Positions 35,861 to 46,580 of a stretch of DNA of 64,000 nucleotides are shown here, one piece after another (position 1 is the first letter of the stretch; the number at the start of each line of letters is the position of its first letter). This DNA is from Dichetophora obliterata (taxonomy: Eukaryota; Arthropoda; Insecta; Diptera; Sciomyzidae). The notes under the pieces are model-generated. The model was not told where the DNA came from and made no database searches. It worked only from the letters and a program-made list of their open reading frames with translations. Where the stretch lies: contig OY986435.1 in NCBI GenBank assembly GCA_963920525.1, forward strand, positions 227,116,293-227,180,292. The letters are read 5' to 3'. Both the position numbers and the translations under genes were made by a program.

Positions 35861-38419
35861 AACAATCGCGTCGTCTAACGGAACATTGCTTTATTGTAGC
35901 GGTGGGTAATGACACAAATTGTTCTACTTCATTGCTGTTTAGGAAAAGTAATAAGTTAAAAGTGCTTAGAAATAAATTAAAGATTAATAAAACTGTATTT
36001 ACCTGTAATTAAAATATTTAACGTAAAGAATAAAAAATGTTTTGTGCTTTGTACAAAAAAAAAGATACAAAAATACAGATATCTTTGTAGAACATATAAA
36101 AAAACTGCATTTTATTTCTAAAAAGGTTGTCAATTTTGTGCACAATTGTTTGGTGGTGTTAATATTTATAAAAGACATCTCAAAGGAAAGAATTCTGATT
36201 AAGAGTCTTATAAAACAAAAACTATTGGCAAATGTTTGCAGCAATCAAAAACAAAGAGAAGCGCTAGCGGCACAAACTGTTCAGCCGACGAGTGTGTTGC
36301 CAACGAGTGTTGCCAACGAGTGTATATTAGCGCATCGGCACTTTGTGACGTTATGTCTAAAACGTAAATCCTGAAAATTTGAAGAGATTTCAATAAAAGT
36401 GTAAGAATTTCTTCAATTGACTTAAAATTTTTTCTTTTTTTTTTTTTTTCTTTGTCTTATAAGTGGAGAAATGAAAATTTAAATATTTAGTTACTTCTTT
36501 CGAAAAAGTTCTATATCTGTCAATAACCAACTTTTAATTTTTATAAATGGAACTTATGAATAGCCACTACGCTTTGTGCAACCCTGTGGAACAAATGTGA
36601 AATTGCGCGCAAATCAAATCGTTACAGTTAATCAGTTCAAAGCCGTGAATTTATCAGTTGTGAATATAAATATAATGCCAAATTTAAGGGAAGAAATTTA
36701 CCTAGTTGGTTACTCCAAACACCAATTGGTTGGAGGAAAACTTCCTTCAAAAGGCGAATGTTTAAAAGTTCTATTTTATAATATGAGAGTAATAAAATTG
36801 TCTCAAAATGAAAGTGCGCGACTAGTCATAAAAGAATGTTCATTGTTTTGGGAAAAAGCCAGAATTCCCATTCAAGAAACACATAGAGCTGAGAAGAAAT
36901 TAAAAGACTTATACGAAGAGTGGCGTGTTCTAGCTAAATCCAAAAACAGGAATACTGCCTTAAATAATAAAAAAAGAGACGACTGGAAGGACGAATTAAA
37001 TAACTTATTTGATATTGCTCACCAAAACGCTATAGATTTAATAAATATAGAAGAAGATAAGCAATTTTTACGAAATCAAAGACTTAAAGGACGAGAAGGC
37101 TGCATGCTCGGAGTAGATATTGTGTTAAAAAAAAAAAGAAAACAAAATTAAAAAGCGTAAAGAGCAAGAAGAACTCAGAAAACAAAAATATGAAGAGGCT
37201 TCAACATCTTCAACAGGTAACACTTTTCATTCACTTTTTTATAACTTATAAATAAAAAAGTGTTCAGCATTTTTAAATCCAAGACGATACTATAATATAA
37301 ATCGCTTTTGCAGTATTCATATAAAATAATTTTGGAAATTTTAAAATTCTTCTCAATTCACAAAGCAATTTGCATTTTACTATAATTTGCTTTCTCTTTT
37401 AAAAAAACTTCCTGAAACCTTTCAGTTTTTGAATTTATGCACGTTTTAAAATATTTTTTATATATTGTGTTGGTCTATCGAATTCTTTTTACTGCTCCAA
37501 CATTTTAAAAATATTTATAAATTGCAGTAAATGATTTAGTAAAAATTTGAATTCAATTATTAAAATAAACTTTTATGTGTTGTTGTAATCGGCCTTCTGA
37601 ATTTTTAAATTTCTTGATTGTTTGAGCTACGGCCGTAGCAATTAAAAAAAAACTCTTATGAATTTGCTTATGTTTTTATTTTCAATATTTTGACTTAATT
37701 TTTAAGTCATCATCAGGATCTGAAGGAAAATTAAGTCGAAATATTGAAAATAAAAACATAAGCAAATTCATAAGACTACGGCCGTAGCTCTAACAATAAA
37801 AAAAAAAATAAACTTTAATGATATCGTGTGACTGATAAGAATGCTGCTAAATATTTCTTGGGACTTCTATATATATAAAAATGGATGTATGTATGTGGGT
37901 ATGTGGGTATGTGGGTATGTGGGTGGGTATGTGGGTGGGTATGTGGCTATATCACGTATAGACTCCAAAACCGCTGAACCGATCTTTATGAAATTTTCAG
38001 GGAAAATAAAGCCACATCTTGAGAGTGTTCCTGTGAGGTTTCGTAACGATTGGAGAAGGGGGCGTGGTACCTCCCATACAAGCCAAATTTGCTCCATTGA
38101 TCACAAACAAAAAAAAAAGAAAAATATCTCACGGTTTCAATCGTAAAAAACTAAGATTTGGGGATTTTGTTCAGATGGTTACTGTCGGTAACTGTACAAA
38201 AAATGGGCGTGGTCGTTATATAAATACGCCCACTTTTTCGAAATCATGGAAATTCCGGAGTTCTGCACATTTTTACAGTGAAACTTGCTCTTTAGGTGCT
38301 CCAAGAGACGAACACAATTTATAAATGTTTTCACGCCCACTTTTAACGCCCACAAATCAATATCTATATATATATATAAAGCAAAACGATGTGTGTCTGG
38401 CTGTGTGATGTCTATAGAC

Positions 38420-40080
38420 TCCAAAACTACTGAACCGATTGACCTGAAATTTTAGCAGTCGATTTGTTTCAGGTACGAGATGGTTGAGGAAAAAAATTTG
38501 CCACACCCCCCTTTTACCGCCCCCAAATCAATAAAAATGTTATATTTCAGTCGGTTTGGGTCGTATATGGCTAAAATTTTGTAATTTAGTATGTACGGTT
38601 ACTGTCGACAACTGTCCTAAAAATGGGTTTCCACGCCCCCTTTTACCGCCCACAAATAAATGAAAATGGTTTATTTCAGACGGTTTTGGTCGTATAAGAC
38701 TTAAATTTGTTACTTTGGTTTGTGAAGTTACTGACAGTAACTGTACGAAAAATTGGTTTCCACGCCCCCTTTTGCGCCCACAAATCAGTAAAAATGCTAT
38801 ATTTCATGCAGTTTTGGCCGTATGAGACTAACATATGATACTTAAGTTTGTATGGTTACTTTCGGCAATTGTACTAAAAAAGGGCGTCAGCGCTATATAG
38901 CCACACCCACTTTTTAAGAAACCATCAAAATTGACTACTGGGTCGATTGAGCTAAAATGTTGGCTTAGTTTGTACGGTTACTGTTAGCAACTGTACTAAA
39001 AATTGGTCTCCACGCCCACCTTTTACCGCCCACAAACCAATGAAAACGTTTTATTTCAACGGTTTGGGTCGTATTAGACAAAAATTTTGTAATTCAGTAC
39101 ATATGGTTACTCTCGGCAAGTGCACTAAAAATAGGCCTGCCCTACTTTAGTTAAACTCACTTTTCGGGGAGTTAGCGTCCAGTGAAGTAAAGTGCGCCAG
39201 GCTTAACCTAAATTGAGCTGAAATTTGGGCAGTCGATTTGTTTCGATTACGAGATGGCTCAAGGGAAACATTTACCGCACCCCTTTTTACCGCTTGCAAA
39301 ACAACAAAAATGCTATATTTCGCACGGTTTTGATCGTATTAGACTAAAATGTGGTTATTTAGTGCACATGGCTACTTTCGGCAGCTGTACTGAAAATGGT
39401 GAATATATTTGACATTTCTTGACATTTTTGTGTATAGCAGTAAGGCGGTCTGTGGCAGAACAACGTTTGCCGAGGAGATAGATTGTTCGTGTGAGGTTTG
39501 GTAACGTTTGGACGAGGGGGCGTGGTTCCTCCCATACAAGCCAAATTTGCGCTATCGACCACAAACCAAATAAGGGATATATATCAGACGGTTTCGATCG
39601 TAAAAACTAAGATATTATCATTTTGTTCAGATGGTAACTGTCAGTAACTGTACAAAAATAACTTTTTCGTCGCAATATATATACGCTCACTTTTTCGAAA
39701 TCATGGCAATTCCGGAGTTCTACACATTTTTATACTGAAACTTGCTGTGTAGGTGCTCCAAGAGGCAGTCACGATACATAAATGTTTTCACGCCCACTTT
39801 TAGCGCCCACAAATCAATATCTGTACATATAAAAATGAATCGTGATTTGTTCGGATGCTTAAAACTTGAAAACGACGAGACCAAATAGGATACTTCCTTC
39901 TACTGGTTTGTTCGTAACTGCTACGCAAAGGTTTAGGAAAAAAGTAATGCCACACCCCTTTTATCGCCCACAAATCAATAAAAATGCTATATTTAAGAAG
40001 GTTTTGGTCGTATTAAATTAAAATTTGGTAAATAAGTTCTTATGATGACTGTCACTAACTTTAATAAAAACGGGCGTTGT
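38420..40080 (+). repeat. Imperfect tandem repeats in the Helitron-like body, first array
   Basis: Units contain 'ccacgcccccttttaccgcc', 'cacaaatcaataaaaatg', 'ttatatttcagacggttttg' and 'ggttactgtcggcaactgt'. Unit length varies between about 115 and 160 bp through indels. Confidence 0.7.
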
Positions 40081-40239
40081 CACACTTCATCTACGCCTAC
40101 TTTTGGAAATATCACAATACTCCGAAACTATTGGTCCGATTGAGCTCAAATTTTGTAAGTGGCTTTGCTTTGAGTACGAGATGGTTTAAGAAGAAATGCC
40201 ACACCTTCTTTTACCTCCCATTAATATAAAAACAATTTG

Positions 40240-41190
40240 TGTTATCGAATAGCGTTATGGGTTGCACAGCTTAGAAATTCGGTATTCGACCACAATTTAG
40301 ACGTACCGTTTCAGTGATGAAATTTTATGGGAGTTGGACAAGGGGGAGGGGCACCTCTCATACAACCCAAATTGGTGATATCGAATAGCTTTGAATTTAT
40401 AGGAATTCAGCTTTGGAATTCAGTTTTTTACCTCAATTTACACATGCAGTTTCAATGATTTTTTTTTTATGGGCGTTGGACAGGGAGGCCTGACATCTCC
40501 CTTACATCCCAAATTTGCAATATCGAATTGCTTTGAAGTTATAGGTTGACAGCGTAAGAAATCGGTATTCGACCTAAATTTATAAATGCACTTTCATTTC
40601 TTACATTTTATGGGCGAAGGGAAAAGGGGAGTGACACTTCCCATACAACCCAACTTTGTGCTATCAAATAACTTTGGAGTTATAGGTCGCACAGCATCGG
40701 AATTCAGTATTTGACCGATAAAATTTACTGATAAAATTTTTAGAGTTTGTCGGGGGGTGTGGCACCTCCAACTTAACCTAAATTTGCGATATCGACTAGC
40801 TTTGGAGTTATAGGTCAGCCTCGGAATTCAGTATTTGACCTCAATTTACACATGCAGTTTCATTGGTAAAATTTTATGGGCGTAGGGAAAAGGGGAGTGG
40901 CACCTCCCATACAACCCAAATTTGTGTTATCGAATGTATTTGGAGTTATATGTCGCACAGTTTTGGTATTCGGTATTCGACCTCCATGTACACATACAGT
41001 TTAATTGATTACATTCTATGAGGGGTGATCAAGAGGGCGTGGCACTTCCTATACAACCCAAAATTGTTATATCGAATAGCTTTGTGGATATAGGTCGCAC
41101 AGTCTCGGAATTCAGTATTTGACCTCAATTTAGACATGCTGTTTAACTGATAACATTTTATGGGCGTTTGAATAGGGAGAGTGGCAGCAT
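40240..41190 (+). repeat. ~140-bp tandem repeats, second array
   Basis: 'gagttataggtcgcacag' or a close variant recurs at about 40533, 40676, 40813, 40943 and 41086, giving unit lengths of 130-143 bp. Each unit also has 'catacaacccaaatttg' and 'gacctcaatttacacatgc'. Confidence 0.8.
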
Positions 41191-43589
41191 CGCGCCGGGT
41201 TTTAGCTAGTATTACAATAAAAGTGATAATTATTTTTAGGTTTCAATTTGGAGAATGCGTTTAACTTGGATTCGTCCGAACACTCCAGTTTTTGCTATTC
41301 GGAAAATTCGGAAGCAGTTAAGAACGATGTTGTTTCACCAACAAAATCAAAACGGGCGCGGAAGGAATTTCTTACACCTAGACTCTCTGCAGTTTTAGAT
41401 AAACTGAAAATAAGTGAAAGAGATGCGGTTCATTTGTTGGTAGCACTAATTGAAGCAGTCGGACTCAATAATTCTGATTTTGTTATTAATCGAACTTCTA
41501 TACGTAAACAAAGAGATACTTTCAGAGAAGAACAAAGTAAAAATAGTACAAAAATTTTCGGCCAATACTCAACCAATAGCAATTCATTGGGATACCAAGC
41601 TTTTAACAAGTGTCACAGGAAAGACAGAAGATCGTCTAGCAGTCATCGCTTCAGCTCCATTCTTAGAACATATTTTAAACATGCCTGACATACCATCAGG
41701 TACTGGACTCGAAATATCTTCTGCAGTTTATGATGCTCTAGAGGAAAAAAATATTTTAGAAAAAACGCAGGCATTTGTATTTGACACTACTTCAGCAAAC
41801 ACAGGAATCTTTTGGAAAAGAGATTAGGGAGGGAAATACTTTTCTTAGGTTGCAGACATCATATCTTAGAAATTGTTTTGGCAGCTGTATTTACTGAAGC
41901 AAACCTAGAGCTACCTTCTGGACCAGACATTGCGATTTTTAAGAAGTTTATGAAGATATGGCCAAAAATACAACAAAAAAATTATTTGATTGGAGTAATG
42001 CACCCCCGAATCAAACATATACTAGGAAATGACACCGCAAAAATATTAAACTTTGCTTATTCTAAAATAACGGAAAATTTTCCGAGAAATGATTATAAAG
42101 AATTTTTAGAATTGATTATTATATTCTTGGGCGGAACTCCTCCTCGAGGAATAAAATTTTCAAAACCTGGAGCTATGCACTTTGCTAGATGGATGTCTAA
42201 GGCTATATACTCATTAAAAATTTTACTGTTTAGAAACCAGTTATCGGAATTAACTAATAGTGAGGAAAATAGCTTAATCGAAGTTGCAGGTTTCATCATA
42301 AAATGCTATGCTTTTTTCTGGTTTGATGTTGATAAAGCAGAAGAGGCTCCATTGAATGATTTAGAATTTTTAAGGGCATTGGAAAACTATAAAAAAATTA
42401 ACAAGGAAATCGCTGATGTTGCCATTACAAAACTAATAAACCATTTGTACTACTTAAATGAGGAGTGCGTTGGCTTTGCATTGTTCGATGACAGAATTGA
42501 TGGAGATACCAAAGCTCAGCTTATAAAAAAAATGTGTCTTGATGACAACGATGCAGAAATTCAAGGAGATGAAGAAGAGGAAGTACAAAAGAAGCTTACA
42601 TTGAAGGCAATAAATGTTAAATCATTTATAGACAGAAATAATGCCATAATTCTAAAGGAGTTGTTTTCTAAAAAGACAAAACATGTTTTCAAGAGATTCC
42701 AGATATCCACAAGTTTTCTTAAAGCAGACCCAAACACTTGGAAACATTTGGAGGGTTACAAAAATGCACAAAATTGTGTTAAAAATTTAAAGGTGACAAA
42801 TGATTGTGCAGAAAGAGGAATAAAACTCATAACTGATTATCATGACAAGATAACGAAAGATGAAGAACAAAAACAACACTTGCTTAAAGTAATTTTTTTA
42901 TTTGATATTTTTAAATATTTATTTACTAATAATTTTTTTTCAGGTTGTACAAAATTACAGGCAACAATATTGCAAAAATGCTAAATTAGAAAATCTAAGA
43001 ACAAAATTTGAAGCATAATAAACGTTTTCAGTGATACGTAAAATCGTTATTTAAAGAACATATTATATCTATTTCTATAACCTTTATTTTAATTATATTG
43101 TTGAACAATAATAAAATGTATAAGAAAAATCAATATTTTGATTCATAACAAACGTGATGCGGCACGTGTTTTTGTGGTCAGATTTTACTTAAATTTTGAA
43201 TATTTGAGTTTCAGATACAGAGTCACAAAATGCCACTGCGCGCTTCTCAAAAATCCAAAATTAAAAAATAAGTGGCACCCTAGTGTATATCCAACGAAGC
43301 CGATCACATTGCTAGCGCAGACGAGTCAGTCAACTTTTGCTTGAAATATTTCTTAATTTTGCGAATCAATTTCTTCCTTAAATATTTTAATTATTTTGTG
43401 TAATAAAATAACACTTATTATTTGCCATTTTTACTCAAGACTGTAAGCATATTAACAAAATAATTAAAATGTATGAAATATATACTTATGAATATTGAAA
43501 AAAATACATTTTCATTTAAATTTATCAGGTAAAGTGTGTAAATATTCCACCATTTCTTTCAACAATTTCATAAATAAAAAACTTACTTT

Positions 43590-43875
43590 AATTTCCATTC
43601 GATTTTAATAAAATTGTAAACTTAACTTCTTCATTAACTTTATGACCTTTTCATTAATTTTAATGAAATTGTTCATTAAATTTTTTTCAAATTTTTCAGT
43701 AGTTAAATGAAATTCTTCACTAAATTTTAACGAACATATTCATAAAGCTTAATGATTTTTTCATTTATTTTAATGATTTTATTCACTAAACTTTAATGAA
43801 ATTTTTCATGTAATTATACGTAATCATTAATTTTGTTCATTAAATTTCAAGTTTATGAATAGCGTTCATTAAATT
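43590..43875. repeat. Subterminal TTCATTAAA repeats, right
   Basis: At least ten copies of 'ttcattaa', 'ttaatgaa' and close variants occur in 285 bp, in both orientations, mirroring the array at 35640-35860. Confidence 0.7.
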
Positions 43876-43890
43876 TAAACGAACGTGTGC

Positions 43891-46279
43891 GTTGTTTCAA
43901 GAAGAACGCATATTTTTTTATCATGCAATAAAAATAGAGTTCAGCTACTACAGCTTTATCACACTTTCTCCGCAAAAAATCATTTTAAGAACCAACCCAA
44001 ATATTATTGAAATATCTCAAAGATATCGAATAAAAGTGGTCCCAAAAAAATTAAAAGGGAGAAAAATTTACCCACCATAATATGGGTTGGGCTCAGGGAC
44101 AACACAAGACATAACAACTAACCATGCGTTTACATAGATCTAAATCACACATTAGTTTTCAATCTACTTTTCACTCGTCGACTGCGTTCAAGTTTTCTTG
44201 AGATTACACTCACTGAAATGTTATCAGAAGCCCAAACCAAAATTTTTCCTTTTTCTACCTCTCTCTGATATAACACTTTTAGCTGTTATGACTAAAAAAT
44301 TTTTACTTAATACAAACCTCTTTTTTTTTAAAAAAAACTGCGACTGGATTATAATTACGAAACGATAATTGCACCAGCAATTAAAACGCAATTAAATTAA
44401 ATTTTTTGAAATAAAACGTTATTTCGAAGAGCACGACAAAACAGGGCTGCCCTCATAAACTACTAGCCTTACAGTACTTACTATTTTGTTCTTTATTAAT
44501 AGCAAACCAATTCCTTCATTTTTTGAAATGATCAAAGTGTTTTGGGAGAGCTATAAATATAAAACGCATCTTAATTTTTGTGGTGATTAGTTTCTATAAA
44601 ATTCGCCGTGCTTCCCTGTTTGAAGGCTTTAACTTTCATAAAAGGCAAAATATCGTGTTTACGGTATTGAAGTTGTATGGAAGGTGCCACGCTTCGTTGC
44701 CTTATACCACCTTTATTTTTTGTGGGCATTGACTTTGATTACGCTTTTGATTTAAATTTCAAGATCCTAGCTTTCATATGTGTCAAGTTATTCAGTTTTG
44801 TTAAATTTCGTTGTTTAGCGCCACCTATTGGAAAATTTTTGCACAATGTGTACAACAAACAGCTTTTTATACAGATAGCTCTCAGCTCTAGCTTTTACAG
44901 AGTTACCTTTTTTTACGCTAGCTTGTATTTTCTGATTTCGGTGAACATAAACAAATAAGTGGAACGGATATATCTGTGTCGACAAAGAATAACAGGTAAA
45001 GTGTAATTTCAATGTTTCGAGAAATTTTGCTTTAAAGTTTTCGATCTCCATATAAGTTCTCTGAAAGGCAGTTTGCTTTTTGTGTGATAATTTTGACTGG
45101 AATCACGCTATAATAAGTTTTTTTCTACATTTAAATTTTTGAAAAAAAAAACAAACTTCATTCATTGAAAATTACGGGAAGCAGATGCTTTTTGCCACTT
45201 TGTGTTATATTCTATATACACAAATAGTCACTTGTAACAATTCGGTTTACACTACAATATCTTTTGACCTTCCATTTCAGCATCACTGTATTGAATTTGT
45301 AAACTTCCCAAAAAGAGCCAAAAATTCGAAATATTAGGAGTGAACGTTTTCAACACTAAATCGGGTTTTTTATCACTAAAACAAGCATTCCCATGCTATA
45401 TAAGTTTTGCCAAAAGATGCATTGAAGCTAATATTAGGTGCCAAAAGAGAGTGCTTGCCAAATTTATTGGCACATAAAATTTCCATTAATGAATGAAATC
45501 TCAGTTGAATGGGAACAACAAGTGTTTTATTGTGAAAACATTTATAGGCAATAAAGTGATGAAAAATATTGCTCAATAAACGAAGACAAAAACGTACAGA
45601 ACCGCACAACTAAAGATGCAATAAACAATTATGGCTTGAGCATTCTATTTATTGTAAATAATAACAAAATTTAATAAAGCACCAATTAAAGTCTCGTAAA
45701 ATTTATTGAATGGAATTCACGGATAGACAACACTATTTATTTAGTACTGATTTGAACAGGGTGGTGCTATTAATAAATTTTCACTCACAAAAATGTACCC
45801 ACACAAATTTATACGTATTGGAATCACTCAAGTATGAATCTTTATCTTTCAATGCTTCCAATCATCGCAACTTATAGTGTTGCCAGTTTGAAGTGTGCAA
45901 GTGTAAAATTTTGTAAACACACTTTAACCTTTGGGTAGATCTTCCCAGCAGTCATCGACATCCTTGCCGAATTTTCTTGATGATTTCTTAAAGAAACTTA
46001 ATGTATGAGTCAGATTATGTCAAAAATTCTTCAACATCTTTGTGTTGTCTTCATTCACCAAAAATATTAAAAACAAAGTTTTAATAAAAACAGTTACATA
46101 ACCAAGATGTTTGACCAAACAACACTAACTAACGAATGAAGCAAATAATTGTGCTGTGCATTAAAAACACGTGATATAACAAAAAAAATATAAAAAAACA
46201 GGTAAAGAAGTTATATTCGACTTTATCTAAGTTAATATACTCCCACGGTATATTCAAAGTTATGCATGTTTTATAAGCT
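43891..46279. other. Long non-coding stretch
   Basis: No recognisable gene or element ends. A plus-strand open frame at 44677-44958 and a minus-strand one at 45376-45609 have no domain and look spurious. Confidence 0.4.
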
Positions 46280-46569
46280 TGATGACGTCACTTCGTATGG
46301 AGGATGGGCGTGATTTTCGTTCAGTTTTGCGTTCAAATTCTAATCCAAAATACTATGAAAATATCGAAGACACAAACATTTTTTGGAATTTATGAAGGCT
46401 ATGCTACTTTGATGACATCACTTTGTTTAGGAGGCAGACGGAGTTTTTATTCGATTTTGTCAAACTTCAAATTTAGAGTTCATTTGAGCACATGTGCAAA
46501 ATTGAAAGTCATTTAATAAATTTTTGTGGAATTTTAAGAGAATTAACCGTTTTCATAAAGTCATTTTGT
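46280..46569 (+). repeat. Diverged ~130-150-bp tandem repeat interrupted by the retrotransposon
   Basis: 'gatgacgtcacttcgtatgg' plus 'gggcgtgattttcgttca' (46281-46322) recurs as 'gatgacatcactttgtttag' (46411) and, split by the retrotransposon, 'gtcattttgtatgggaggta' continuing as 'gcatgattttcagc' at 49330. It is the host sequence into which the 46.6-49.3 kb element was inserted. Confidence 0.55.
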
Positions 46570-46580
46570 ATGGGAGGTAG

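Larger units (their letters stand above)
37866..41209 (+). mobile_element. Helitron-like non-autonomous element in the intron
   Basis: The sequence opens TCTATATATATAAAAATGG, contains a GTATGTGGGT microsatellite (37890-37945), and closes 'cgccgggttttagCTAG' followed by T. A TC start and a CTAG end before T agree with Helitron termini. A second start-like 'TCTATATATATATATAAAGC' at about 38364 suggests nesting or tandem copies. The body is tandem repeats with 'gggcgtgg' and 'ccgcccacaaatcaa' blocks. No Rep/helicase gene is present. The intron splice sites lie outside it. Confidence 0.6.
36675..43018 (+). pseudogene. hAT-like transposase with CRHH motif, three exons, frameshifted
   Basis: Exon 1 starts at ATG 36675 and ends at 37216 before GTAACA. 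Exon 2 runs from 41240, after TTTTTAG, to 42888. Exon 3 runs from 42944, after TTTTCAG, to the TAA at 43016-43018. Phases agree across both introns. Exon 1 matches the start of the 18-20 kb copy: 'LPSKGECLKVLF', 'FWEKARIPIQ' and 'NLFDIAHQNA'. Exon 2 has 'IHWDTKLL' (first Asp), 'FVFDTTSANTG' (second Asp), 'GCRHHILEIVL' (CxxH-type), 'GAMHFARWM' and 'VTNDCAERGIKLI' (candidate Glu). It is inactivated by frameshifts in an A-run near 37130, near 41550 and near 41810. The catalytic reading is by analogy with hAT. Confidence 0.8.
35615..43890 (+). mobile_element. hAT-like transposon, long copy with subterminal repeats
   Basis: Both flanks of the transposase gene are rich in a short motif, TTCATTAAA / TTTAATGAA and variants: 35640-35860 on the left and 43590-43875 on the right. 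Such subterminal arrays are typical transposase-binding regions of hAT elements. The extreme ends show weak similarity ('aaaaaatatg' followed by 'ttc' or 'gttc'), but neither a target duplication nor exact ends could be fixed. The coding region inside has two introns, the first invaded by a Helitron-like element. Confidence 0.6.
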
